Positions 19,838 to 29,840 of a stretch of DNA of 64,000 nt are shown here, piece by piece. A program made the translations under genes and the position numbers. The DNA lies in contig JAGKQI010000061.1 in assembly GCA_018806915.1 (NCBI GenBank), positions 2,294,001 to 2,358,000 on the forward strand. Reading direction: 5' to 3'. Position 1 is the first letter of the stretch. The number at the start of each line of letters is the position of its first letter. This stretch comes from Phytophthora colocasiae. Its lineage: Eukaryota > Oomycota > Peronosporomycetes > Peronosporales > Peronosporaceae. The notes under the pieces were generated by a model. The model was not told the origin of the DNA. It made no database searches and worked only from the letters and a program-made list of their open reading frames with translations.

Positions 19838-22150
19838 GCTTGTCGGTAACCTCACGGTGGATGTGCTCGATACTAGAGCGCAGTTTCTCGAGAGACTTCT
19901 CGATAGCATCACTAGAAACCGAGACTTCCTTAAGTTGCTGTTCGGGCAGGTACAACACGTACGCAGGAGCCGGACATGGCAAACCAGTGAACACTTCAAC
20001 TGGAGCTCTGTTAGCAAGAGAAACCACGGGAGAATGGTTCATGTTGGCTTGGACCAGTGGGATTAAGTAGATCCAGTCGTTGTGCGAAATCTTGTACTCC
20101 ATAATCATAACACGTAAAACTTGCAAAATATCCCTGTTGGCGCGCTCCACTGAGCCATTGATCCAGGGACTGTATGCAACCACAAAATTCTGGTCACACT
20201 TCAACCGTCTGCATAATTCGGCCACTACCTGGTTCTTGAAATGTGATCCGTTATCACTGACCCATACAGGAGCTATGCCAAAGCGGCTATGCCAGTCCAG
20301 CAAGGCTTCAACTGTCACCTCACTAGTAGGCGTGTCGCAAGGCACCAACTCACAAAAATGGCTGAAGTTGTCTTTCAGCACAAGTAGATACTTCGAACTT
20401 CCAAATCCATCACCGAGGTAGAGAAAATCAAAATGTATGGCTCCATTGCGAATGTCAGCACGGTACAGCTCACCCCAAGGTCGCGGGACCACCCTACCTC
20501 CTTTTACATGCTGACACAGCAAACAGGAGCGGAGAAAACGCCTCACAAGTTGTGTGAGCTGACCAACCGAGAACAGTCGCTGTATGTGGTTCAAAACCAC
20601 AGCCTCGCCACGATGTCCCTGTGCACCACAGTGTGCAATGATCAAAAGACGCTGAATGAGATTCGAAGCTGCGGAGGGAATCCAAATTTTGTTGCCGACA
20701 CAGCGCACACCACGTTGGTCAATTGCAGATGCTCGAGGAGCTGACCCTTTATGAGCCTTCTGGATCGTTGCAATTTCTGCCAAAGATGGCCAGATGAAGC
20801 CTTCTTGGTCAAGTGGACGCAAGACGGGTTGCTGTGCTGCCCGTGTCTGCGAGCGTGTCACTCGTTTGAAATGGATTGTAGATGTACCTGATCCCGCACC
20901 ACCCCAACGGCTCACCATATCAGCCCACAGGTTGCTTGCACCCTCAATATGCACGATAGTATAGCGGTATTCCATGAGCTTGACTGCCCAACGGAGCAGT
21001 TTACCTCGGATGTGCTTTTTGAGTTCATGTCCAGGCGCGAAAACGTGCACGAGATTGCGGTGATCACAGAATATTTTGAAACCACACGGTCGAAGAAGCA
21101 AGTAGTCCAAGTCATCACACAAAAAAATGATCGGGTACGCCTCCTTTTTAATAACGCTCCAATTCAACTGGGCGCCACTGAAAGTACCTCCTTTGCATAC
21201 CAGTAGTTCATGTGCTTGCTGAGTAATTGGCTTGTTTGCTTGCCAGGAAGCCACCTGAGTTACGATCGAGGCCCACCCGTAGTCGCTTGCATCAGTGAAC
21301 AAGCAGAACGTCGCGTCATTGTTGGGGTGCACCATGGTTGCGGAGCGTTGAAGTAGCTCTTTGACTTGTTCAAAGCACGACAGCTCGTCATTCGCCATCG
21401 AAATTGTGATACCCGACGCTACTCGCTTAGTCTTCCGCTTCCCAGTCAACACTTTGTCCAGTAGGGCTTGAAGCGGCCGGATCGTACGTGCGTAGTCAAC
21501 GAGACTATCACGCATCCAATTTGTTGCGCAGATAAATTGCTGTAGCTGCCCCGCAGTAGTAGGTGGCGGCATTGTATAAAGACTCTCAATACGCTTGGGG
21601 TCATGGCGGACGCCGGCAGCGTCAATCACTTTTCCACACCACGTCACTGACGTTTGGTAAAGGACCGATTTCTTCAGACTCAGTTTCAACTGGAATTCAT
21701 GAACGAGATCAAATAGCCGTTCTAGAGCAATCAAGTAGTCGTGGATCGTGTCAGAGTAGAACAGCAAGTCATCTATCCATATGAGCAAGTGCTCGTTCAA
21801 TAGCTCAGCGAAGCAATCTTCCATCGAAACCTGGAAATGGAGCGCTGAATCACAACTGCCTTGCATGACTCGAGTGGGTGTGAACACACCTTCGTCGGTC
21901 ATGTACGATAGCATCTCTCTGCTGTCGGGATGCACGCCAAGTTGCCAGAAACTGCGAATGAAATCAAAGAGACCATAGTGTTTCTTGCCTCTGAGCTGTT
22001 CCAACTTTGTCTTCAAGTTTGGCATCACACCAGCAATGGGCTCAGTCATCGAGTTAAGTGGCTTGTAGTCGACAGCTTGTCGAAATTCATCAGACTTCGG
22101 TTTGCGTATGGGCAAAGTAGCGCATGCCCAGCGGCTGCTTGGGTTCTTGT
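19838..22150 (-). CDS. Gypsy-2 pol: reverse transcriptase, RNase H, integrase (middle part)
   Basis: Open from the Copia-B junction (22150) to the MULE junction. RT: YKPLNSMTEPIAGVMPN, GLFDFIRSFWQL, MQGSCDSALHFQ, catalytic LIWIDDLLFYSD. RNase H: LFTDASDYGWA, FCDHRNLVHVF, H/D residues. Integrase: zinc region HCGAQGHRG...CLLCQHVKGG, core FDFLYLGD, VSDNGSHFKNQ and NGSVERANRD. No stop or frameshift was found. Both ends are artificial: the first codons continue from 27768 and the last codons into 16770. The copy cuffed by three insertions is thus otherwise open, in contrast to Gypsy-1. Confidence 0.92.
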
Positions 22151-22550
22151 TGTTGCAACTTGTGAAGTGCAGAGGGGTGTCGCGAAGAGAAGACCAGTCA
22201 GTGAGGTAGGAAGGAAATTGAAAAGTGTCATTAACGGTTAGGAGCTTACTCTGCTCACTAAGTTCTCTTTACTCAGCCCTCCTTCTTACGCCACCTGTCC
22301 AGAACGACGTCACTCGAGCAGTCATCTCGCGTCACTCGAGCAGTCATCGCCCTTTGCCAATGCAGTAAGCCTTTACAGCCGGCTCTCGTTTCACTCACAG
22401 CAAGTTTCGCTCACCTGCTGTCCACGCTGGCCAGTAGCAGAGGCCACAAATGAAAAATTCAGTCATCATGGTCGCTCTCGATTCCAATGTCGGTCGAGCT
22501 CCACTTCAACGTCGCACCGTCAGTTGGCTGCGGTTTTGCGAACTTCAACA
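22151..22550 (-). repeat. Copia-B 3' LTR
   Basis: 400 bp. It contains two 19-bp direct repeats (22308-22326 and 22330-22348, cgtcactcgagcagtcatc). These lie upstream of the promoter motif in element orientation and could be regulatory. Confidence 0.93.
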
Positions 22551-25500
22551 GCCTCCCTCAAAGTCGCAGCCACTTGAGATACGTGTAGCTGTTCACGAAG
22601 ACGTGTGAAGGTCACGCGTTGGAGAGGCTTCGTCAGAATATCTGCGAGCTGTTGCTGAGTCGGGCAGTAGTTGACCTTGACATCACCACGCTTGATTACG
22701 TCTCTGATGAAATGGTAACGCACATTTATGTGCTTGCTGCGCGAGGTTGTTATCTCGTTCTCCATCGACTTGATAGCCGACTGATTGTCCACTTGCAGCG
22801 TGATGGTGCGGTCCTTCGTCCACAGGCCGATTTCCACTAGAAGCTGCTTGATCCACACAGCGTCCTTGACCGCCATAGCTGCAGCGATGTACTCAGCTTC
22901 CATGGTTGATAACGCGACAGACGTTTGCTTCTTTGAAGCCCAAGCAATCACGATACCGTTGATCATGAGCACACAGCCTGAGACCGACTTAGCATCAGTC
23001 GCATCTCCAGCCCAGTCCGCGTCGGAGTAGATCGTTGCAGACCACTTGCAACCTGTTCCTTGTCCGGCCTTGAAGAAGAGGCCAAACGAAGATGTCCCAC
23101 GAAGGTAACGCAGTATGCGCTTCACGCCACGCCAGTGACTCTCACGGGGAAAAGCGACAAATCTCGCCAGGTAGTTCACAGCCGCAGTAATGTCGGGTCG
23201 TGTGCAGTTGGAAATCCATAACAACGAACCGATGGCCCTTCTCATTAAGCTCGATTGCTCCAGTACCACATCATCGTCAAATGCCCTCGAAGTCTCCATG
23301 GGAGTGTGAACTGGTTTGGACATAGCCATCTCAAAGTTCACCAGTACCTCTTCGATTGTATCGCGTTGGTGTAGGAAGATGCCGCTGTCATCACGCTCGA
23401 TGCAGATCCCAAGGCACTTGGTAGCGTCGCCCATGTCTTTGATGTCGAACTTCTGTCCAAGCTGATACATAACCCAGTCACTGTCAGCATCATCCTCGCC
23501 CACGAGAACAACATCATCGACATATAGTCCGAGCACGATCAACTTCCCGTTGCGGCGACAACTGTAGAGACACGGGTCCAGTTTGCTGCGTGTGAAACCC
23601 AACTTCAGAAGGAACTTGTTAATCTCCTTGTTCCACAACAGTCCACTTTGCTTCAGTCCATACAGGCTTTTGACGAGAAGCCAAGCTATCTCACTCGAGT
23701 CTGGTGTACCCTCAGGAGGGGTCATTAAGATAGGACGATCCAAATTTGCTTTAACATAGGCGTTAGGCACATCGCCCTGGCGGAGTCTTCGTTGCCATTG
23801 TGCAGCCAATGTTGCGAGAAACCTCAGGCTGGTGAGCTTAAGTACCGGCGAATACGTCTCCTCAAAATCAATACCAAATCGCTGAGAAAAACCACGCGCC
23901 ACCAGCCGAGCCTTGAACCGTTCCAGTTCACCGCGCGAGTTGAACTTAATCTTGAACACCCACTTCGATGAAATCATGTTCTCGCCTACAGGACGGCGAA
24001 CCACTTCCCAAGTGCCGTTTGCCTGCAGGTCTTGAAGCTCCTTCTCGATTGCGGCCTTCCATTCGGGCCACTCAGGCTGCTGCTTCGCCTCAGCGATGTT
24101 GCGAGGTGTTACCATTGCCGCCATGGCGGATGATAGCAACAGTGTTGCCGGTTGTCCTTCGACTTCCTCTATCAGTTCCTTCGCCAGCGAGAACTCATCA
24201 GTCTTCATTCTCTTGCGAGCACCAAAGACGCGACGAAGTGCAGCAGCACTGATGGGGCTTCCAGCGTATTCATCTTCTCCACTGTCACTTGACCCGTCGG
24301 CATCCTTAAGTTGCGCCAGGCGACGGCTCCTGCGTCGTTTGAACCCGCTTCGAGGTGGACCCTCATCCTTTTTGCTGACCCTCGGCGGCTGCGACGCAGT
24401 ATCCCCATGAGATTCGTCCACGGGAGCTGTTGGCTGTGTGTTATCCGTGGTGGTCGTTGACTCCGTGGTAGCCGTCGGCTGCGTATCGTCGTCCTCACCG
24501 TGGAGCTGGTTCAATGTATTCTTTGTTTCTGTATCGTTCACGTCCAGCTTGTCAATGTTCTGCACGTCAGCACTCACCACAACTTTACGAGTACGTGGGA
24601 TGAAAAGCCGATATCCCTTCTGCTCCTCGCTAATGCCGATCACCACGCCTTTTTCAGCTCGGCGCTTCACGGAGGCTGCCTTCTTGTGAGCTATGTGTGT
24701 GGTGCAGGTCGACCCAAATTTCAGAATGTGCCCCACATTTGGCGGTTTATCAGTGAGGATCTCCATCGGAGACTTGCTGTCCGCGTTGGCTCTGGTCGGA
24801 AGGCGGTTCCGTATATACGATGAGTACTGCACGGCATCTCCCCAGTAGCGTTCCGGCAATCCTGACGCCCATAGCATTGCTCTACCTGAGTCCATCAAGG
24901 TCCGATGCAAGCGTTCGACCTTTCCGTTAGATGCGGAGTTGTCGGGAAGCGTGAGCTGTTGGTTGATTCCGTGTCGTTTGCAGAATGCGACGAACTTCCG
25001 ACCTTGGAACTCACCTCCACCATCCGATCGAACCACCTTGACCACAATACCATGCTGGCGTTCAAACTCTGGAATGAAGTCCATCAACTTGGCTGCAGCT
25101 TCATCCTTCGTTCTCAGTAGGTAAACGCGATTGAAGGATGAACCGTAGTCCACAATGCTCAGCACGTGCTTGTTGCCATTTCTGTCGGCAGGAATGTCTA
25201 CCTTCAAGTCGACTCCTAGGACTGCACCAACTTGATCCGTTGGTGCTGATGTGGACGTGTCGGTCGTTGGGTGTCTCGACTTGGTCTGCTTTGCTTCGGC
25301 GCAGGGCAAGCAGAACTTCAGCTTCTTGGACACGACTTCCATATCCCCTGTCAAGCCCTTGGAGTACATCCGCATGAGGTCCTGGAAGTTCACGTGGCCT
25401 AGCCGTTCATGCCAGTGCTGCAGTGTCGCCTTCGTCACCTGAATGAACATTGCTGCGCCACCTGTGTCTGGGTCCACGACTTCGCCTTTCAGTAGGCACG

Positions 25501-25720
25501 TTTTGCCTTGTCGGTCGGCCACGGCGATCACCTTGCCGTTCTTACCACGCAAATAGCATCCAGAAGGGTCGAAGGTGGTGGTAATGCCGTTCTCAGCAAA
25601 AACCACGACTGAGATTAAGTTGCGAGCGAGACCTGGGACGTAATGCACCTCCTGCATGACCACGTGTTGGGTTTTATCGCCGTCTGAGATTCGTAACAGG
25701 CAGCTTCCCTTGTGCTGAGC
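22520..25720 (-). CDS. Copia-B protease end, integrase, reverse transcriptase, RNase H
   Basis: Over 1,060 codons open from just after the TGA at 25721. Order: end of protease (VHYVPGLARNLISV); integrase zinc region (HWHERLGHVNFQDL...CLPCAEAK) and core (IVDYGSSFNRVYLL, VRSDGGGEFQG, NGKVERLHRTLMD); RT (WVFKIKFNSRGE, ETYSPVLKLTSLR, CLYSCRRN...LYVDDVVLVGED); RNase H (YSDADWAGD, TMEAEYIAAA, VDNQSAI, ADILTKPL). The last codons run into the 3' LTR. The first Met (25663) is not a natural start, because translation would come through from gag. Apart from the single stop, the frame is undamaged. Confidence 0.92.
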   Translation of the reverse strand, partial: AQHKGSCLLRISDGDKTQHVVMQEVHYVPGLARNLISVVVFAENGITTTFDPSGCYLRGKNGKVIAVADRQGKTCLLKGEVVDPDTGGAAMFIQVTKATLQHWHERLGHVNFQDLMRMYSKGLTGDMEVVSKKLKFCLPCAEAKQTKSRHPTTDTSTSAPTDQVGAVLGVDLKVDIPADRNGNKHVLSIVDYGSSFNRVYLLRTKDEAAAKLMDFIPEFERQHGIVVKVVRSDGGGEFQGRKFVAFCKRHGINQQLTLPDNSASNGKVERLHRTLMDSGRAMLWASGLPERYWGDAVQYSSYIRNRLPTRANADSKSPMEILTDKPPNVGHILKFGSTCTTHIAHKKAASVKRRAEKGVVIGISEEQKGYRLFIPRTRKVVVSADVQNIDKLDVNDTETKNTLNQLHGEDDDTQPTATTESTTTTDNTQPTAPVDESHGDTASQPPRVSKKDEGPPRSGFKRRRSRRLAQLKDADGSSDSGEDEYAGSPISAAALRRVFGARKRMKTDEFSLAKELIEEVEGQPATLLLSSAMAAMVTPRNIAEAKQQPEWPEWKAAIEKELQDLQANGTWEVVRRPVGENMISSKWVFKIKFNSRGELERFKARLVARGFSQRFGIDFEETYSPVLKLTSLRFLATLAAQWQRRLRQGDVPNAYVKANLDRPILMTPPEGTPDSSEIAWLLVKSLYGLKQSGLLWNKEINKFLLKLGFTRSKLDPCLYSCRRNGKLIVLGLYVDDVVLVGEDDADSDWVMYQLGQKFDIKDMGDATKCLGICIERDDSGIFLHQRDTIEEVLVNFEMAMSKPVHTPMETSRAFDDDVVLEQSSLMRRAIGSLLWISNCTRPDITAAVNYLARFVAFPRESHWRGVKRILRYLRGTSSFGLFFKAGQGTGCKWSATIYSDADWAGDATDAKSVSGCVLMINGIVIAWASKKQTSVALSTMEAEYIAAAMAVKDAVWIKQLLVEIGLWTKDRTITLQVDNQSAIKSMENEITTSRSKHINVRYHFIRDVIKRGDVKVNYCPTQQQLADILTKPLQRVTFTRLREQLHVSQVAATLREAVEVRKTAAN

Positions 25721-27319
25721 TCAAAGGACCCCACCATTCGCCACCTTAATGACCAGGTTTGACGGCGAGGTACCGAAGAGAATAGTTTCATCACAGCACA
25801 TGTGGTCCGTAGCCCCAGAGTCAATCAGCCAACTCGTGCATTTGGCTTCTTCACCTGCGTCCTGCTCTGCGGCGACCCACAACTCTGCTTTCTCGCTGTC
25901 ATCCTGACTGTCCATGGAAGATCTGCGCTGTGCCTGGTTTGCTTCACCGGATTTCTCATCCTTTTTAGCGTCCTTCTTCGGATTCATACAGTTCTCGCGC
26001 CTGTGGCCTGCTTCACCACAGTTCCAGCACTTAAACGTGAACGTCTTTTCAGTGCTGTTGGCCTGTGCAGCGGGGGTATTCTTTTTGTTGCTTTGTTGTT
26101 GCTGACGAGGCTTCTGCTCCTGCTTGTGCTGCTGACCGTTCGGCTTGTTGTTGTTACCGCTGGGTTGACCACGCTGCTGTTGTTGTGTACCGCCTACGCG
26201 ACGGCCATCACCCTTGCAGCGTATGAGAAACTCGACCACCTTGTCCAACTCCTGCATGTAGTTGGTGCTGCTTTCGTCGACCTTGCTCAGAAGCGTAGAC
26301 GTTAGCTCGGGGCACGCGTTATTGCACACAGTCTCCAATAGCAGCTGCGATCTGTCTCCAACCATCAACCGCTCGATGAACTTCAGGTAAGTGACGTACT
26401 GCTTCCACGTATCACCTGGTCGCTTGCGCGTGTCGAGACGCTTCCCTAGTTCATACTGCGTCAGACTGCATCCGAACTCTTTCTTCAGATGTGCTGTGAC
26501 TGCATCATAGCTCACGACTCCGTCGTCGGTGAAGTCGAAGTACGATCGGCTAGCTGCGCCTTCGAGGAAGGTTCCAAGTACTGATGCCTTCAGCTCGCTC
26601 GACCACGTCGATCCGTTGAGAAGCTGCTCCATGCGGACGGCGCATTCGAATTCCTTCTGGAAATCCTCGAAGCCCGATCCAAGACCTGGATACACTTCCT
26701 TGCCATCGAATCGGCGACAGTGTATGTCCTTCAGTTTGGGAGATTTCCCTGGTACCAGATTGGTTGGTACTGGCGGCGGCGGCCCCATAGCTTTGATTCC
26801 CGCGACGGAGTCAGCGCTTCCCTGCTTTTCTGAGCTTTCTGCCTGTCGAGAGTGTGCAGCATCTTGCGTGTCGTCCCTCTCCGAGCTTTCGTCAACAGCG
26901 TCCTGCTGTTTGAACTCTTCAGCTTCTTCAGCCAGCTCCCGGGCATCAACCATCTGCCTGCGGCGAGCTTCCTCGGCCGCGATGGCTGCCTTCTCCTTCC
27001 TGATCATGCGTTGCTGGATCTCGATGAGCTCCATCGCGTCGTCCAGTCTCGCCTTCAGCACTACGATCATTTCGTCGTCCGACATTCGTGTGCTATGAGT
27101 TGACGGGCTCACACTTGAGTCCGCGTCGGGTGATCGTGCCCTGTCGCTGCTCGTGCGGTGCGGTGGTCGCTGGGGAGTGACAAACCCGGGTTGTGCGGTT
27201 CGTAGCTCTCCGTGCACGCCAGCCAGAGCTCGACGGTGTGCGCGCTCTGCCCTCGCGGCAGGCGGCATTGCTTGAGGACTATCCAAGTCCGAGAAGTCCA
27301 GTCGACCAGTGACAGACAT
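25721..27319 (-). CDS. Copia-B Gag and start of protease
   Basis: Start chosen at the ATG at 27319 (MSVTGRLDFS), because it is the first ATG after the presumed transcription start (near 27443) and the primer-binding site (27354-27367). An upstream ATG at 27448 lies inside the LTR promoter motif and would not be in the RNA. Domains: coiled-coil-like Glu/Arg/Ala-rich N-part (about 60-140), Copia Gag domain (FDGKEVYPGLGSGFEDFQKEF...), Gln/Asn-rich linker, zinc knuckle CWNCGEAGHRRENC, protease active site WLIDSGATDHMC. The TGA at 25721-25723 falls inside the protease, so this is more likely a nonsense mutation than a natural gag/pol stop. Confidence 0.88.
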   Translation of the reverse strand: MSVTGRLDFSDLDSPQAMPPAARAERAHRRALAGVHGELRTAQPGFVTPQRPPHRTSSDRARSPDADSSVSPSTHSTRMSDDEMIVVLKARLDDAMELIEIQQRMIRKEKAAIAAEEARRRQMVDARELAEEAEEFKQQDAVDESSERDDTQDAAHSRQAESSEKQGSADSVAGIKAMGPPPPVPTNLVPGKSPKLKDIHCRRFDGKEVYPGLGSGFEDFQKEFECAVRMEQLLNGSTWSSELKASVLGTFLEGAASRSYFDFTDDGVVSYDAVTAHLKKEFGCSLTQYELGKRLDTRKRPGDTWKQYVTYLKFIERLMVGDRSQLLLETVCNNACPELTSTLLSKVDESSTNYMQELDKVVEFLIRCKGDGRRVGGTQQQQRGQPSGNNNKPNGQQHKQEQKPRQQQQSNKKNTPAAQANSTEKTFTFKCWNCGEAGHRRENCMNPKKDAKKDEKSGEANQAQRRSSMDSQDDSEKAELWVAAEQDAGEEAKCTSWLIDSGATDHMCCDETILFGTSPSNLVIKVANGGVL

Positions 27320-27353
27320 CGATGACGGGCCTCTATTCGGCGAAATGCGGAAC

Positions 27354-27367
27354 TTGGGCTCAGAACC
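27354..27367 (-). promoter_or_regulatory. Copia-B primer-binding site
   Basis: On the minus strand ggttctgagcccaa starts at the base after the 5' LTR. It differs by one base from the Copia-C site, which pairs with the anticodon-loop half of initiator tRNA-Met. Confidence 0.65.
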
Positions 27368-27767
27368 TGTTGCAACTTGTGAAGTGCAGAGGGGTGTCGC
27401 GAAGAGAAGACCAGTCAGTGAGGTAGGAAGGAAATTGAAAAGTGTCATTAACGGTTAGGAGCTTACTCTGCTCACGAAGTTCTCTTTACTCAGCCCTCCT
27501 TCTTACGCCACCTGTCCAGAACGACGTCACTCGAGCAGTCATCTCGCGTCACTCGAGCAGTCATCGCCCTTTGCCAATGCAGTAAGCCTTTACAGCCGGC
27601 TCTCGTTTCACTCACAGCAAGTTTCGCTCACCTGCTGTCCACGCTGGCCAGTAGCAGAGGCCACAAATGAAAAATTCAGTCATCATGGTCGCTCTCGATT
27701 CCAATGTCGGTCGAGCTCCACTTCAACGTCGCACCGTCAGTTGGCTGCGGTTTTGCGAACTTCAACA
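27368..27767 (-). repeat. Copia-B 5' LTR
   Basis: 400 bp, one visible difference from the 3' LTR. It holds the promoter motif at 27431-27444. Confidence 0.93.
27431..27444 (-). promoter_or_regulatory. Oomycete Inr+FPR-like core promoter in the Copia-B LTR
   Basis: CACTTTTCAATTTC on the minus strand fits the published oomycete core CATTYYNCAWTTT (Inr plus flanking promoter region) with one mismatch. It lies 64-77 bp from the LTR end, so the RNA would start in the LTR and reach the primer-binding site after about 75 nt. The same motif type lies about 50 bp before the PcF-like genes at 30086 and 40717. Confidence 0.65.
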
Positions 27768-29501
27768 CTTGTACACCCACCCAAGATCGACCAGCGTCTG
27801 GTTAAACTCGTGAAGGAATTTCGTTTGCAGTGGTGCGTACTGCCGAGCTCGGCATCTGTACGGCTGGGCGTCTGGCTTCAGGCGGAGTTTGTACGGTGGG
27901 ACCTTCGCAGGGGGATCATCACATAGCACTACGCGCCAGATATCGTGTTTAGTAGTGATACGACTGAGTTCATCAAGTAATTCCTTCGGAAATCCATTTT
28001 CGAGAGCATTTGTTAGCAAGTTGTCGATGCCTTCCCGAATGGCTTCATCATTCAGGTGTCCAGGACGAAAATCGTCATCGCTCTTAAAGGGATCATCTTC
28101 TGAGTCGCGATTTTTACCCGCAAGTTGCTCAAGTTGGCGGTCTACATCGATACCCAGGGACACCAACACGTCGTTGCCAACAATGAATTCATCATCATCT
28201 TGGTCGATGATCAAGCAGGTCACAGGTTTAGCCGGTTCCACTGGACCGGCAGCGGTATGAAGTCGAAGTCGAACGTCAACTGACGCATAAGCCTGGACTT
28301 CGTGACCTCCAACAGTTTTTCCGATCACAGGCACATCCAACTGAACGCAAGTCACACTGGTATCCCGTTGCGTGAGCTCGTTGTAGTTGGTTCGACTGAT
28401 TAGACATCGATCTGAACCCGTGTCGGCACAGTACTGAATCTCCAGTACATCGTTCAGCATCACGCTGTTGATTCCACCCAAGCGCTCTTTGATTCGCTTC
28501 ATACGGCTCTTCTCAGGCCGAGGCCGGTGGAATTTCTTTGGTAGCTTCTTTTTCTCTTCGTCTGTAGCGGCCAAACATGAAGAGATGTAGTGCGGTCCAC
28601 CGCACTTCAAGCAGCCATCACGCGGCGCGGCAGATTTCTTTTCATCTGCAGCAGGTTTCGCCACCACACGATCAGCAGCACTGCTGCGTGAATCGTGTTC
28701 ACCTTTCGCTCCACGTTGAGAACGGCCGCGTTGGTCTTTTGCGCGAGGTTTACCTTGCACCCGTTGAGCTTTATCAGGCTTGGTAAATTGCTCGTCGTAG
28801 CGAGAGCGTTTACGACGACGAAAGTCGCGGTCTTGCTCAAGCGCTTTTTCCAGTATCAAGTCGTGGAGTTTTTTCTCGTCGCTACGAGCGACGGGGATCT
28901 GAAACCGTATCGCGTTTTTCACCTCCGTTTTTAGCTCATTGGGAGCCAAAGATTCGAGTAGGAGCTTGCATTTCTCCTTGGGACCATTGTTACCTTCAAA
29001 GCAGGTCTTCAAACCATGATCATCGATAATCTGGTTGCAGCTCATGAAGTATTTTAGCACTCTCTCATGAACATCAGTTTCCTTCATGTCAAACCGGAGT
29101 TCCTTCGCGAAAAGCTGGTCGATGTCGGGAAGAGTTTGATTCTTGACGCTCTTGATGATAGCATCAATCTCGGACATGATGTGAGCATCAGTCACGTCTT
29201 CCTTCGTTACGTTCCATCGATACGTGTAAAGTGCGTCCAGGAGCTTGTCGTCAAAAGTGCTCTTAACGCTCTCAAGCAGCCTGTCGTAGAGCTCTTGATC
29301 ACCTTTACTACGAGCCTTCACACTCTCTTCATACTCAGCACGAGCCTTCTTCCACTTGATCAACGCAGAGTGGGCGGTAGACGAAATTCGAGGCGCGACC
29401 ACCGGAGAAAACAGAGGCACACTCATGGTCTTAATTTCTTCAGCGCTGACGTCGCTCGAAGTGGAGCCATCGCTCCGACTGGGGTTGTTTCGAGTGTTCA
29501 T
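27768..29501 (-). CDS. Gypsy-2 Gag, protease and start of RT
   Basis: From an ATG at 29501 (MNTRNNPSRS), 32 bp inside the 5' LTR. Gag includes YRWNVTKEDVTD and LPDIDQLFAKELRFD, a basic region, and the zinc knuckle CLKCGGPHYISSC (CX2CX3HX4C, the same odd spacing as Gypsy-1). The protease has IQYCADTGSDRCL. A long linker leads to the RT start (PPAKVPPYKLRLKPDAQPY). Gag and Pol are in one frame. The open frame is cut by Copia-B and ends at a stop one codon inside its LTR; the true continuation is at 22150. Confidence 0.9.
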
Positions 29502-29532
29502 CGTGTGAACGTTGGTTCACTAAAGTCGACTT

Positions 29533-29825
29533 TGTAGTACGTCCACGAGACGAAGACGGTAAACACACAGTTGGGGAAGCTGGCACTTCCGGTAACAAGT
29601 TCTTGCCGATTGTATTGCTTGCTTGGAAGCAAAAAGGAAAGTGTCTAAAGTCCTTTTCTGCTAAACTACTCGCTACTGCGAGCTAAACGGACGTCCTTAT
29701 GAAGTCAGTCCTTGTTGCTGCAGTTGCAACTGCAACTGCAACCTGTACCAGCCGATCGTACTGCAACCGCATACACCGATCGATGTGCGAGAGGGTAAGG
29801 CTTTCAACCTGAGCCCCACGCTACA
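29533..29825 (-). repeat. Gypsy-2 5' LTR
   Basis: 293 bp, starting TGTAGTACG and ending GCTACA. It differs from the split left LTR by a 7-bp insertion (gagggta-like, near 29790) and at least one substitution, so Gypsy-2 is older than Gypsy-1 and Copia-A. Confidence 0.92.
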
Positions 29826-29840
29826 CGTCGGCAGTAACAC

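Larger units (their letters stand above)
22151..27767 (-). mobile_element. Copia-B: Ty1/Copia LTR retrotransposon, ends complete
   Basis: Two 400-bp LTRs (22151-22550 and 27368-27767, starting TGTTGCAACT and ending CTTCAACA) differ by one base that I could see (22259 t against 27476 g). The flanking 5-bp duplication is cttgt (22146-22150, 27768-27772). It reads on the minus strand: gag with zinc knuckle, protease, integrase, RT, RNase H. It is inserted into the RT start of Gypsy-2. A single in-frame TGA (25721-25723) separates gag/protease start from the rest. Confidence 0.96.
10018..29825 (-). mobile_element. Gypsy-2: Ty3/Gypsy retrotransposon split by three later insertions
   Basis: The LTRs start TGTAGTACGTCC and end CCACGCTACA. 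The left one is 10018-10048 plus 15606-15860 (split by Copia-A), the right one 29533-29825. Taking out Copia-A (10049-15600), the MULE (16771-19837), Copia-B (22151-27767) and one copy of each target duplication leaves about 5.55 kb, close to Gypsy-1. It reads on the minus strand: Gag-PR-RT start 29501-27768, RT-RNase H-IN 22150-19847, IN end and chromodomain 16770-16259. The two LTRs differ by at least one substitution and a 7-bp indel. The target was a short cgt/cga triplet run, so the 5-bp duplication (cgtcg at 29826-29830) cannot be placed exactly. Confidence 0.93.

Noticed and set aside
27320..27448. ATG at 27448 as start of Copia-B gag
   Set aside because: It is upstream of the presumed RNA start and overlaps the promoter motif; translation from it would also cross the primer-binding site.
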